From: Tilletiopsis washingtonensis | Lineage: Eukaryota > Basidiomycota > Exobasidiomycetes > Entylomatales | Reading direction: 5' to 3' | Assembly (NCBI RefSeq): GCF_003144115.1 | Contig: NW_020312014.1 | Coordinates: 1 to 64,000 of the forward strand | Length of the DNA stretch: 64,000 nt | Position numbers and translations under genes: made by a program | Part shown: in pieces, positions 20,801 through 32,214 of the stretch | Numbering within the stretch: the first letter of the stretch is position 1 | Layout of the letters: the number at the start of each line of letters is the position of its first letter | The notes under the pieces: generated by a model | What the model saw: only the letters and a program-made list of their open reading frames with translations | Told to the model about the DNA's origin: nothing | The model's database searches: none

Positions 20801-22785
20801 CGCGGGCCCCAGCCATGCGGCGACGCTCGACTGGGCCGTGCCGCCGAGCCACTTCCTCGCGCAGCAGGGCGCCTTCAAGCCGCGCCGCGAGGCGTCGCCG
20901 CCGCCGCTGCCGGCACATGCGCTGCCGCTCGCCGAGCTGGCGCAGGCGCTGCCCGCCGGCATGCCCGCCGCTGCGCTGCTCGGCCCCACGCCGCTGCGTG
21001 CGGCGCCCGCCGACGGTGCCATGCCCGACACGAGCACGGTGAGTCGTGCAATGGCCGCCTCTGCGTACACACCGAGCTCACGTCACACCAGGTCGCCGCA
21101 GCCGACTTCGACGTCGACGTGCTCAGCGGCTTCCTGCCGCCCGAGGCACCGCTGCGCCGCCTCGGCGGCGAGTACGAGGCGTGGGAGGAGCTGCTCGACG
21201 CCGCCCAGCGCCTGCCGCTCATGCAGGGCGCCGGTGGCGCCGCCGTCGATGCCACGCAGCGCCGTGCCGCCCGCGCGTGGCGCCGTAGCATCCGCGAGGT
21301 GAGCCGCGCTGGACCTCTATGACTGGAGCCCATGCTGACGCTGCGCAGCTGCCCGTGCTGCCGCTCTCGCCGCTGCTCCTCGGCGATGTGCGCCACGCGC
21401 GCCGCGCCCACCTAGTCCTCTCCTTCCTCGCACACTTCTACCTGCACTCGCAGCCCGCACCCGCCGTCGGCGCACGCCCGGCGCCGCGCACGTGGCGCAG
21501 CTTCCTGAGCGCCGCACCGTCGCCCGCCGATGCTGCCGACGCCGCCGACGCTGATGCCGAGGCGCGCGGCGTGTACGCCGAGACAGTGCCGGCGCCGCTG
21601 GCCGTGCCGTGGGTGGCCGTGTCGCAGCACCTCGACCTGCCGCCGATCCTCACGTACGCCACGACGGTGCTGTGGAACTGGTACCTCGTCGACGAGGCGC
21701 GCGGCCTCACGCCGGACAACATGCGCATCGCCACGACATTCACCGGCACGCGCTCCGAGGAGCACTTCTACTTTGTCTCGCTGGCCATCGAGCTGCGCGG
21801 CGTCGAGGCGCTCAAGCTGATGCGCGTCAGCCTCGACGAGGCCTTCGTCGCCGACGCGCTGGCGCGCCGGCGCATTGCCGCGTATCTGCGCCGCATTGCC
21901 GCCGTCGTCGACGAGCTGCGTGCGCTGCTGCGCAGCATGAGCGCGCACTGCGACCCGGCCACGTTCTACTGGGGCATCCGCCCCTGGTTCCGCGGCGCCG
22001 ACGGCGGCGGCTGGCACTACGAGGGCGTCGATGCGCCCGGCACGCACCGCCGCCTCACCGGCCCGAGCGCCGGCCAGTCGTCGCTCATCCACGCGCTCGA
22101 CGTCTTCCTCGACGTCGACCACTCGCAGACGAAGCCGCGCGTCAACCGCCCCGTGCCGCCGCTGCGCCGCCGCGGCCCGCCCGCCGCGCCCGCCGACGCT
22201 CACGACGAGGCCGAGGCCGGTGCGACCCAGAACGCCACGTTCATGGAGCGCATGCAGCTGTACATGCCGGGCCACCACCGCGCCTTCCTCACACACCTGC
22301 GCAACCTCTCCTTCGACGACTCGCCCGACGGCCCGCCGGCGCCCGAGCCGACCGAGAGCGACGCCGCGTCGGCGTCAGGAACCTCGGACGACGACGAGGA
22401 TGCGCTGCCGCCGGCGCCGTCTCACCCCATCCGCACGCTGGCGCTGGCCACGCCGCCGGCCGGCAAGCAGGACGGCCTGCGTGCGGCGTACGACGCCGCG
22501 CTCGTCTCGCTGCGCCAGCTGCGCGACGAGCACATGCGCATCGCCACGCTCTACATCATCTCGCAGGCCCGCCGCCCGCCGCCGGCGCAGTACGCCGTCC
22601 TGCCCGCCTCGTTCGCCGGTGCGCCCGCCGCGGCGCCGGCGCTCGAGACGCTTGCCACGCCGCCGCCGGCTGCCGGCGCGCCCAAGGGCACGGGCGGCAC
22701 GGACCTCGTGAGCTTCCTCAAGGAGTGCCGCTCCAACACGCTCGACGCCATGCTCGGCCCCGGCGACTCGCCGCAGCCGCTCTGA
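20748..22785 (+). CDS. BNA2: Indoleamine 2,3-dioxygenase
   Basis: Heme enzyme that opens the tryptophan ring to N-formylkynurenine, the first step of de novo NAD synthesis. Three exons: 20748-21038, 21092-21298, 21349-22785; 644 aa, longer than the usual 400-470. Family landmarks are LSGFLPPEAPLRRLGGEYEA, LPVLPLSPLLLGDVRHARRA, VPWVAVSQHLDLPPILTYA with WNWYLVD, AGQSSLIHALDVFLDVDH, and YMPGHHRAFL, where His476 should be the proximal heme ligand. The extra length is a poly-Ser N terminus, an insertion after residue 205 and an acidic stretch after the heme helix. The adjacent convergent gene is a heme lyase, only 61 bp away; both use heme, but functional coupling is not implied. Confidence 0.88.
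20766..20800 (+). repeat. TCG trinucleotide repeat coding for poly-serine
   Basis: Eleven TCG units plus two bases in the first exon of BNA2, encoding most of a 12-serine run just after the start codon. Likely length-variable between strains. Confidence 0.85.
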
Positions 22786-22846
22786 TGCCCCACACCCCAC
22801 TGTACACTACTCAACGTCACACAATGCCAGCACATAGATCATGCCC

Positions 22847-23712
22847 TCAATTTGGCCGCAGGAAGAGGCGGTGCGCGCGCATCTTGATGCCCTCGAGGTC
22901 CGGCGCCGGGCGCACGTCGAGGTAGAAGCTGATCGGCGAGCGCGCCGGCGCGCCGCCACCGCCGGCAGCCGCGGCAGCGCCGGCGAGATCAGAAGCAGGC
23001 GCGCCCGAGTAGAAGTCGATGATGTAGCGCACGCGCGTGCCGCATCGATCGATGATCCAGTCGTGGCGGTCGAACGGCGCCGCATAGCTGCGCTCAGCGT
23101 CAGCAGGGATGGTGGCACCGCGTGACAAGCTGCACCGCGCCGTCCGCCCAGCTGCCACCGAGATAGGTCCAGCACTCACCCCATCAGGCCGCGCCCCCAC
23201 GCCCGCCACGTGCGCTCCGTCTGCCGGTTCTTGAAGCTGACGAGCTGCGGCCCGCCGCAGCGCGCCTGCGCCGACGCGTCCCAGCCGGCCTCCCAGTCGC
23301 AGATCTGGCGCCACGCGCGCTCGTTGACGGCGTTGTGGATGGGCACGACGATGTCCATGTCCGGCGCCTGCGGGTCCTGCTGCTTGCGCGCCATGGCGGC
23401 AAAGAACTGCGCGGGCGAGGGGTAGACCCAGTTGCGCGACTCGTCGGGCTCGCTGCCGCCGGCGTCGGGCGCGCCGGCGCGCGAGAAGCGCGGGATCGAC
23501 GAGACCTCGCGCTGCGTCGAGAGCGCGTGGAAGTCGCGCCGCTGCTGCGGCGTCACGGCGGCGGCGCCCGGCGACGACGGCCCGGCGCTCGAGGGCCCGG
23601 CGGCGCCCTGCGGGTTGCTGGCGAGCCAGGCGGCGCGCGTCTGCGCATCGACGGGGCACGCCGACTCGTCTGCGGGCTGCGCCGTGCTGCTGCTGGAGGC
23701 GAATGGCCACAT
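22847..23712 (-). CDS. Holocytochrome c/c1 synthase (heme lyase, Cyc3/Cyt2 type)
   Basis: Attaches heme covalently to apocytochrome c or c1 in the mitochondrial intermembrane space. Two exons, 23712-23180 and 23087-22847, with a 92-nt intron; 257 aa. It carries one CPV heme-regulatory motif at residues 19-21, then [35 protein letters not shown], and after splicing [20 protein letters not shown] followed by [10 protein letters not shown], all hallmark heme lyase blocks. The CPV near the N terminus fits both the Cyc3 and Cyt2 branches, so which cytochrome it serves is left open. The N terminus ([18 protein letters not shown]) has no obvious classical presequence, as is usual for these intermembrane-space proteins. 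Confidence 0.9.
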
Positions 23713-23918
23713 GGCGGGCCGGTGAGGCGAATGAGGGGTGCGGGTGGCGGAGGAGCGGCGGCAAGTGAAGTCAGCGCGGCGCGGCGCAGCTTTTTGTAGG
23801 CGCAGCGGGCGCGGCTTTGCGGCCGAAGCGCGCCGCACGGCAAGAGACAAGGCCGAGGCAGCAGCAGCGCATCGCGGCGCCGGGCCCTTCCTTCCCTCCT
23901 CACCATCCTCGCACCATC

Positions 23919-24557
23919 ATGACTACGCCGCCGCCTCGCCGCGGCACACCCCGCCCGCCGCCCGGCGCCTCGCCGTGGGCCGCTCCGCAGTCGCTCGCCT
24001 CGCCCACGGCGCCGCGGCACCCGCCGGCGCCGCCAGCGCGCCGAGACGCCTACTTCCGCCGCGTCGCTCAGCCCGCCGTGTACGCGCAGGGCGGCGACGT
24101 CGCTCCGGCACCAGCGCCGTGGCAGCGCCGCGCAAACGTCCTGGCGGCCGTCATCGGCGGCACGGCCTGCGCCTACCTCGTGCTGCTCGCCGACTTTGGC
24201 CCGCGCGAGCATGTCTTCAGCGGCGTGAGTACACTCTGCGGGAAGGCGCGGGCTGCGAGGAGCTTGCGCAGACGGATAGCGGCAGCACCTGTGCCATCAC
24301 ACTCGCTCTAGAGCATGCGCAGTATACATCTTCTGCTCGTGCTGCTCGTGTTCGCTCTTCTCAAACGCACAGACATGCACCTTTGCTGACCCGCTGCTGT
24401 TTAGCTGCGACGCTCGCTCGGCCTCCCAACGCACAAGCCGCGCGCCGAAGACCCGATGGGCCTCTACGCCGCCTCCATTGCGCCGCCGCTAGGCGCACCA
24501 ACATCGCCACCCGCAGGCTCGGGGCGCGACGTCAGACGCACAGAGAAGCTCGTCTGA
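23919..24557 (+). CDS. Small single-pass membrane protein, unknown
   Basis: Two exons, 23919-24224 and 24405-24557, joined across a 180-nt intron with a TTGCTGACC branch site; 152 aa. The N-terminal 60 residues are Pro/Arg/Ala-rich; one membrane segment, ANVLAAVIGGTACAYLVLLA, is followed by DFGPREHVFSG and, after the splice, LRRSLGLPTHKPRAEDPMG. The basic proline-rich leader and single helix would suit a mitochondrial or ER small membrane protein; I cannot assign a family. It diverges from the heme lyase (207 bp between start codons) and its stop is 37 bp from the end of the convergent ankyrin gene. Confidence 0.6.
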
Positions 24558-24593
24558 TGGTATTGCTACGTGCCTGGCCACGCACCCAGCGCA

Positions 24594-25466
24594 TCACCCG
24601 CTGGCAGGCGCCGGCTGCTCTCCGACAGGCCCACTGCCAGGCACCCGCCGCGCCTCCTCGCGGTCCTCGACGGCCGCCGGCGCCGGTGTGCTGCCGGCAC
24701 CGCGGCCGGGTGCCTGCGCAAAGAGCGCCGCAAAGCCGGCGTCGCCGTCGAGCTTGTTGAACATGCGTGCCGTATCCTCGGCGTTGGGCTGCCCGGCGAG
24801 CGGGTCGGCGCCGCCGGCGATGAGGGCGCGCACGACCTCGGGAAAGTCTTTGAACACGGCGCCGGCGACACACGACTGGCCGCGCCCGTTGAGCTGGTTG
24901 GCGTCGGCGCCGAGCTCGAGCAGCGGCGCCACGAGGTCGGTGTGCCCGTGGTACGCGGCGAGCATGAGGAACGAGTCGCCGCGGTTGTTGAGCATGTTGG
25001 GCGGCACGCCGGCGCGGATGTAATCGAGCAGCTGCGCGTCGTTTGTGCGTGCCATCTGGAAGAGCTGTGGGCGATGGTGTGAGCCGCGTGTGCATGGAGC
25101 AACGATGTGGAGTGCGCAGATGAGGCTCGAGCCAATGCGGTCACCCTAGCTCGTGGCCTGCAGTACAACACCCAGCCACGACGAGAGGCACTGCCTGGAC
25201 GCATCCCGCCTTTCCTCCAGCTACGCTCTTGCACTCACCCGTGCGGCCAGGTCAAGTGCCGCAGCCGGCAGCTCTGCGGCGCTGGCCGGCGGCCGTTGCG
25301 GCTGAGCGGCGTCGCCCTGCTGCGTCGCGTGCGCGGCCTCGGTGGCGGCCTCTGCGATGCTGGGCGCCGCGGCGGTGGCCTCGTCGGGCGCGGCTGCGGC
25401 GCCGGCGGGCGTCTGCGTCGGCGTGGCGGGGCGCTCCTGCGTGGGTGGTGCGGGGACGGGCGACAT
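24594..25466 (-). CDS. Ankyrin-repeat protein
   Basis: Two exons, 25466-25239 and 25064-24594, with a 174-nt intron; 232 aa. The first 70 residues are an Ala/Pro/Thr-rich disordered leader. Ankyrin repeats follow: ARTNDAQLLDYIRAGVPPNM, RGDSFLMLAAYHGHTDLV with LLELGADANQLN, then GQSCVAGAVFKDFPEVV with LIAGGADPLAGQPN. This resembles the small fungal proteins that carry two to four ankyrin repeats and act as adaptors. No catalytic domain is visible and the binding partner is unknown. Confidence 0.82.
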
Positions 25467-25724
25467 GGCTGAGGTGTGTGCTGATGGTGCGGAGCGAGGA
25501 TGCAGTCAGCCGAGCGGGCAGCAGTGTGGAGGCGCGGCCGACTACAACTGGCGCGCACACAGCGCGGATTGTAGTCGGACCTGCGCGTCACGTGCGCCGC
25601 GTGCGCTGCCAGCCGTCGCCGCCCGAGCGCCGCGCCGCGCCAGCAGCGCCGCCGCGTCCCGGCCAGGCGCCGGCGGCCTTCTTCCCCACCGCACCCTCAC
25701 CTCTCCGCACCTCTCGTCGTCGCC

Positions 25725-26666
25725 ATGTTCGGTCTTAAGCCGTGCGTTCGCTCGCTGGAGGCGCCGTCACGTGGCGCTTGCTGACCTGCTGCTTCCCGCC
25801 CTGCCCTCTCCGCCCGCCATTGCTCCGCTGCCGCTCCCTGCTGCACCCTCGTCCATGCGCATGCTCGCACACAGCTACCCCACGCCCATCGTCAAGCCGC
25901 TCTGGCCCTTCATGGCCGCCAGCGTTATCGTCTTCTTCGGCGTCAGCGCCATGCAGAACGCCGGCGTCAGCACCGCCGAGGCAAAGGCCAACCCCAAGAA
26001 CCCGTACGGTGCGTGTGTGCGCGGGCAAAGGTGGTGGGGAGCGAACGCGGGCAGAAGCGGACAGTCGGACGGGAGACACGTGCGGGAGACGCGCGAGGAC
26101 TGCTCTGCACGGTGGCTGGCGGGGCTGCAGCTATTGAAGAGCCAAGGTGCTGGCGCGACAGCCTGGCGCGACGGCGCTGGTGCGAAGACCTCGACGCGAT
26201 GCATCAGCAGGGCGCCGTAGCTGCTGCAGCGTCACTGGCCGCAGCTGGGCGGGCGCTGCTGGTGTGTCGGCGATGCTGCGACGCTGCGGTGCTCCGCAAA
26301 GCTCTGCGGAACGCACCACCATGCCGGTCGCAAGTCGCCGCGTGGGAGACGGTGTCCGCTGGCACGCGTGACCTGTCGCATGGGCAGCACTGAGTCGGCG
26401 GACTGGGCCAGCGCGGAAACGAGCTTGTGCGAAGCTGTGGACAGAATGTCCGGATGCAGGGGGCAAGAGACGTTTCGTCCCTCGGGCGCACAGCAGGTGG
26501 TAGTGGGACGCTCAGCTGCTCTGCATCGTGTCTTGGCACAGGCGCTGTCGCGCGCTGTCGCTGTGCTCCTCTCTGCATCCCGCGCTCCAGCTGCCGTTCG
26601 AAGCGTGCTCATGCTGACGCACTTGCCCTCGCAGCGCTCAAGGGCGGCAAGGCCGAGCACCACTAA
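25725..26666 (+). CDS. ATP18: Mitochondrial ATP synthase subunit j
   Basis: Small Fo-sector subunit of F1Fo-ATP synthase, inner mitochondrial membrane. Three exons: 25725-25741, 25875-26008, 26635-26666; 60 aa, matching yeast Atp18 (59 aa). The protein begins MFGLKP and splices to YPTPIVKPLWPFMAASVIVF, a single membrane helix, then ANPKNPYALKGGKAEHH, the conserved NPR/NPY...KGGK ending. Exon 1 codes for fewer than six residues. Intron 1 is 133 nt and intron 2 is 626 nt, far above the genome norm and over three times the coding length. The gene is too fragmented to show as a single open frame. Confidence 0.9.
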
Positions 26667-27215
26667 GTGCACGCGACGCTGCAGCCGTGCATTGCGGCAT
26701 CGCTCTCACCGGAAGCGCGTGTGGTCCCTCAGCGGCCGCGTCGCCGTGCCGCAGGGCTGCATGTCGCTGCAATGAAGTGAAGTGATAGAGCTGCGAGGGT
26801 GCTGGTGTGAGCCCGCGAGGGTGCCGGCTGGGACTGTAGGAGTGGTGTCGGCGCAACAGTCTGAGTTTGAGGGCGGTGCCGCAGAGCTCGTGTCTGATCG
26901 ATGGGAAAGCTTGCAGTGCCGTGGAGCAAGTCTGGTGCCTGCGGTCATCCCGAGATGTTTGGGCTGGCGTTCTGGGCGCGCTGATATGGCAGAATGCTTG
27001 GCGCGATGCGCCCGCCGAAGCTGGACCACGGCCGCGCGTCCAGCTTGCCCCGCCTCCACCACCATCTCGCACGTCTGTCCCGCGCCTATTGCCTGAGCGC
27101 GTCGTCTCCGCTTCCCGCTCGCCGGCCGGCCTGCTGCGTGACCGAGACGCTTGCACCGTGCGCGCCGCGCATGGCCTATCCTCCACGTCCAGCCGGCCGC
27201 AGCGCGACCTCCACC
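26667..27215. other. Intergenic region, 549 bp
   Basis: Between ATP18 and the sugar transporter, both on the plus strand. Bases 26760-27000 are lower in GC than the flanks and purine/TG-rich. No tRNA or other RNA gene recognised. Confidence 0.5.
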
Positions 27216-29216
27216 ATGCCCGCAGCGCTCCCGGACGAGCCGAGTGCTGCGCCGGCATTCGCCGCCGAGGCTGCCGCTGAGGCCGCACCGCTTTCAGCGC
27301 TGGGGCCGCCATCGAGCGCATACCTCTCGCGCATCGTGCTCGTGTCGACGCTGGGCGGCCTGCTCTTCGGCCTCGACACGGGCATCGCGTCGGGCATGCT
27401 CGTGTCGCTGCGCAGCGACCTGGGCCACGTGCTGAGCGCACGCGAGCAGGGCGTCTTCGTGTGCGCCACGACGGTCGGAGCCATCGCTGGAGCACTGGGT
27501 GCGGGCAAGCTGGCCGACTGGCGCGGGCGCCGCAGCGTGAGTGCAGTGAGCGGTCGTGCTGGCTGACTGCTCTGCTAACCCGCACCGCCAGGCGATGATT
27601 GTTTCGTCCGTCTTCTTTGCGCTCGGCTCCATCGAGCAGGCGGCGTCGCAGGTGCTGCGTGAGCTCGTGCTGGGGCGAGCGCTCGTCGGCGTCGGCGTGG
27701 GCATGAGCAGCATGGTCGTGCCGACGTTCCTCGCCGAGTGTGCGCCGGCCGACGTGCGCGGGCGCATGGTCGGCGCCAACAGCCTGCTCGTCACGGGCGG
27801 CCAGGTGCTGGCGTACGCGGTCGCAGCGCTCTTCTACACGCTGCCGCACTCGTGGCGCTGGATGGTGCTGCTCGGCGCCGTGCCGGCGCTGGCGCAGCTC
27901 GCCGGGCTGTGGACGCTCGACGAGTCGCCGCGCTGGCTCAGCGCCCACGGCCGCCATGTGCAGGCGCGCGCCGGCGTCGTGAAGCTGTATCCGACGGCGA
28001 GCAGCGAGGCCGTTGATGCCTACCTGCGCGGCTTTGAGCGCGGGCACGAGGAGCGGGTCGACAAGCGGGGCGCGCTCAAGGAGCTCTTCCAGAGCAGCAA
28101 CGGCCGCCGGGCGCTGGCGCTCGCCTGTGGCCTGCAGGCGGCCCAGCAGCTCTGCGGCGCCAACTCGATGTGAGCTGAGAGATGAAGATACACCAGTGCT
28201 GCAAGACTGACGCCGCTGCACAGCCTCTACTTCTCCTCGCGCCTCTTGCTCATGGCCGGCTTCTCGGCGAACCCCAACGTGCCGGCGCTCGGCGTGGCCG
28301 TGGGCAACTTTCTCGGCACCTGCCTGGCGCTGCGCCTCGTCGACCGGCTCGGGCGGCGGCGCCTGCTGCTCGGCGCCACGGCGGCGGCCAGCGTGGCGCT
28401 GAGCATGCTGGCCGTGTCGCTGGGGCAGATCCGCATGAAGGACGTCGTGGATGGGCAGGGCGACGGGCCGGCGGGCGAGCAGGCCGGCGCCTGGGCCTAC
28501 GTCAGCCTCGTGATGGTCAGTAGTGGCCAGGGCCGGCGATGCTGCGGCTGCACGGCTGACAGCGTGCATGCAGATGATCGCCTTCATCTTCAGCTATGCA
28601 CTCGGCCTGGGCATCATCCCGGTGTGTGCTGGGCGCAGCGAGACTCTGGCCACCGCGTGTTGACTCTCTCTGCAGTGGCTCGTGCAGTCTGAAATCTTCC
28701 CGGGCCGCCTTCGCGGTGTGAGTGCCGACAAGCAGGCGTATCACAACATCCGCTCATGAGTCTCCCTCAGGTCGGCGGGGGTCTCGCAACGGCGACCAAC
28801 TGGACATGCAACCTGCTCGTCGCGGCCACATATCTCGATCTCGTACGGCGTGAGTGCTGCCTGCAGGCTGGCGCTCGGACCGCTCTGCTAACCCTGGCCG
28901 CCAGTCATCACGCCGCAGGGCACCTTCTGGGGCTACGCCGGCATCGCAGCCCTCTCGTGGGGCTTCACCTACGTCTACCTGCCCGAGGTGCGCCGCCTGC
29001 TCGCGTCAGCCAGTACACATGCTGACCCAGCACCAGATGGCCGGCGTCGAGCTCTCCGACGCCACGCGGCTCTTCGACGCCGAGCAGGCGCATCACCGAG
29101 GCGCTGCGCAGGGAGAGTACGAGCCGCTGCGGCCAGACGGCGAGGAGTGGGATGCAGAGGACGACGAGCCGAGCATACGGCCTGTCGCACGGCCCGTAGA
29201 CGGCGCAGACTCATGA
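27216..29216 (+). CDS. MFS sugar/inositol-type transporter
   Basis: Twelve-helix plasma-membrane permease of the sugar porter family. Eight exons: 27216-27536, 27592-28169, 28224-28515, 28574-28621, 28676-28717, 28771-28849, 28905-28987, 29037-29216; 540 aa. Signatures: GLLFGLDTGIASGML in helix 1, DWRGRRS after helix 2, GRALVGVGVGMSSMVVPTFL, DESPRWL at the end of the first half, QAAQQLCGANSI in helix 7, DRLGRRRLLL, SEIFPGRLRG, and YLPEMAGVEL at the end. The substrate (hexose or polyol such as myo-inositol) cannot be told. The start at 27216 has a CCACCATG context; an in-frame ATG at 27171 is an alternative. One donor is GTCAGT (28516), unusual here. The cytosolic tail is acidic. Confidence 0.88.
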
Positions 29217-29317
29217 GAGACATGTCATGCTTCGATAAGTTCTCAATTGCTGCTCGAGGCGCTTCGAGGCGCCTCGAAGCGTGGTTCAGCAACAGCGCAG
29301 ATGCTGCGGTCGCACGT

Positions 29318-32214
29318 CTACCAGATGATGCAGGACTCATTGCCGCGCGACATCTTGTCGCGGCCGGCCTTGCAGCCCCAGGCGGCGCCGAACTCCTTGA
29401 TGTTGGCGAGAGCGGCGTTGACGCGGAATTTGGTTCTGAGGGTGTGGAGTGAGCGTGGTGTGGACAGGCAGCGGTCAGGGCGTACGCACGGCGAGTGCGG
29501 GTCGGTGCGCCAGCGCAGGATGGCCTCAGATTGGCGCAGGTTGCGGGCCCTGTGGTGCACAGCGTCATGTGAGAACGGGATCAGCGAGCAGAGGCCGGGC
29601 CACTCACCATCCGACCGCGTAGGCGAGGTAGAAGAGCTGCTCGTTGGACAGGTGCTCGAGGCCCGGCAGCGCCGGGTTGCGCTCGGCGGCGCCCGGCGTC
29701 TTGAGGCTCTCCTGCCATGCGCGCCAGCTGGCGGCCAGGCCGCCGAGGTCGCCGATGTCCTCGCCGATCGTGTACTTGGAGCGCAGGTGCAGCTGTGCGT
29801 GCGCGTAGGGTCAGCTTCGGGTGACTAGATGCGTTGCGGGATCAAACGGCACGCACCTCGCCGCCCTTGCCATCGGGGATGGTTTGCCTGCAGGGAGGTG
29901 GTGAATACGAAGCACAGCACGGGGGACCAGCCTTGCTACTCACTTGCCGTACCAGTCGATGATGCAGTTCTTGCGTTCGTCGAAGCGGGCGGCAGTCTCG
30001 TCACTCCACCAGTTCTTGAGCCTTCCGTCCTCATCGTAGAGGCGTCCTGATGGGTCAAACGCGTGCGATGTCTCGTGTCCGGCGACTCTGCCCGCCGGAT
30101 GTCAGCGGAGGTGCGGGAAGGCGGATGGTAGTGCAATGGCCAGAGGAGCTTCACTCACGAGCCAAATGCGCCGTACTGCAGCGCGTCGGTCCAGCGGTAC
30201 GAGAAGTACGCCGGCTGCAGGATGCCGGCGGGGAAGACGATCTCGTTGGCGAGCGGCGTGTAGTACGCGTTGACCTCGGAAGGGATCATCTCCCAGGCCT
30301 TGGCGTCGAGCGTCTTGCCCGCGGCGGCCCAGTCGTGGCGGACACCGCGGGCGAGGCTGCGCGCGACGTTGCCGAAGAAGTCCTTGGGCTTGACGTCGAA
30401 GTCGGCGTAGAAGCGCTCCATGGCGCCGGCGTCCTTCGTCTGCGGGCTCTCGGGCCAGCCGACCTTGATGCGGATAGCATCGGCCTTGCGCTCGGCGCGT
30501 GCGCGCGTCGCGTCGTCGAGCCAGGCGAGCTCGGGCAGGCGGCTCTTGAAGGCGCGGATGATGTTGTGGATGATGAGCTCGGCCTTCTCCTTGCTCTGCG
30601 GCGGGAAGCTGTCGGCGACAAAGAAGCGGCCCGTGAGGAAGCCGAGCACGTCGTTGAGCGAGTTCTGGCAGAACGTGGCGCGGTCCTCGGTCGCGTCGGC
30701 GCCGATGCCCTTGCTGCGCCGGTCGAGAGCGTCGAGCGGGCGCCGCAGCGGCACATTGGGGCCCAGCGCCAGGCCGAGCGTGCGCATCGCCGTCCACACA
30801 AGGTACGCCTCGAGCACGTCGTCGGGCGTGCGGCTGATGAGGCTGTCGAGGCGGCGCACGAAGCGCGGCGAGAGCACGTTGATCGACTCCGGGCGTGCCG
30901 CGCCGAGGTCGTGGAAGTACGTGGCCACCTCGAGCGAGGAGAGATTGCGCGAGAGCTCGGCGAACGACGTCGGGTTGTATGTGCCCAGCGGGTCCTCGAG
31001 GTCCTCGTTCTCGGGCGTGATGGCGGCAAGGGCGATCTCGAGCTCGACGACGGCGTCGGCGCGCGCGCGGATCTTCTTTTCCGACTCGGGCTTGCGCTGC
31101 TTCTTCTCCGCACTGAGGCTGTCCTGCTCGGCGGCAGCCAGGGCCACGAGGGCATCGGCCACGACCGTGCGGTAGAAGTCCGTCTCGTCCTTGTCCGTGT
31201 AGTAGTCCTTGTTCGGCAGGCCGAGACCGTCAGGCTGGAGCCACGGCGTGGCGAACGTCGGGTCCTTGACGGGCTCGCCCTGGATCGTCCAGCTGAAGAA
31301 CGCCATCATGCCTGCACAGAGGGTCAACTCTTGCCGCCGAAGCTGCATGTCATGCCACACCACTCACCACGCGCGTGTGCCCAGGCGAGCGCCTCCGTCA
31401 GGCCCTGCTGACGGCCCGCCTGCGGCGGCAGCGGCGCCGGCTCGCTGCCAGGCACCGGGCTGTGCTGCACCGGCTCGCGCTCGGCGGCGCCAGTGCGGTA
31501 CAGCGCACGCAGGTGCGAGACAACGTCGAGCAGCGGCTTGGCGCCGGCGGCGTCCTGGGCCGCGCGGTCGGTGCAGCTGGTGTAGTAGTCGCGCAGCTTG
31601 GCGATGTTGCGTGCGTCGATGGCCTTCTCACTGTCGTCCGCGGTGTTCACCTTAGCATCAGGCGCCTCGTTGAGCAGGCGCTGGATGACGGCCGCGTTCG
31701 TCTTGGTGATGTCCTGCGCCATGCCGTACAGCGCGGCGTCGGCGGGGATGGGGTGCGCCTCGCGCCAGCCGCCGGTGGCGTACTGGTAGAAGTCGTCGCA
31801 CGGGTCGGCAGTCGTGTCGATGGCACGCAGCAGGTCGGCGGCAGTGCGCACGCAGTCGGCCGTTGTGCACGGCGGGCCGTGCGGGTGCGGGCCATGCGGC
31901 GGCGGCGGCGGGCCGTGGGGCGGGTGCGGCGGGTGCGGCGGGCCATGCGGCGGGTGCCGGTGCGGGTGCGGCGGGTGGTGGGCGCGCGCGCCGGCAAAGA
32001 GGCCGCCCAGCACGGCGGCGGTGAGCAGCAGCGCGAGCACGAGGAAGAGCAGGAAGCGCTCGAGCGGGCGCAGCGTCTGCGGCGACGCCAGCGGCGCAAA
32101 GGTGCGCGCGAGGTGGGCGCGCGTGCGGGCGACGAAGCCGCGCGGCGCCTCGGCGGGCTCGTCGGCACTGCGCTGGCCCAGCAGCGGGGCGCGCTCGTCG
32201 GCGGCGGCAGGCAT
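29318..32214 (-). CDS. M13 family (neprilysin/ECE-like) zinc metallopeptidase
   Basis: Type II membrane peptidase expected to act outside the cell or in the secretory lumen. Seven exons: 32214-31368, 31311-30159, 30087-29944, 29887-29857, 29792-29608, 29549-29490, 29435-29318; 845 aa. A cytosolic tail with PLLGQ is followed by one membrane helix (residues 52-76), then an unusual His/Pro/Gly spacer, then the peptidase domain starting DPCDDFYQYATGGW. Substrate-binding NAYYTPLANEIVFPAG; zinc site HETSH at 671-675 with third ligand Glu736 in GEDIGDLGG; C terminus FRVNAALANIKEF and a final CIIW, matching the CxxW ending of the family. Exon 4 is only 31 nt. All catalytic residues are present. Confidence 0.92.

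Noticed and set aside
26638-28587. 649-codon minus-strand ORF
   Set aside because: Antisense to the sugar transporter and the ATP18 tail; no domain content.
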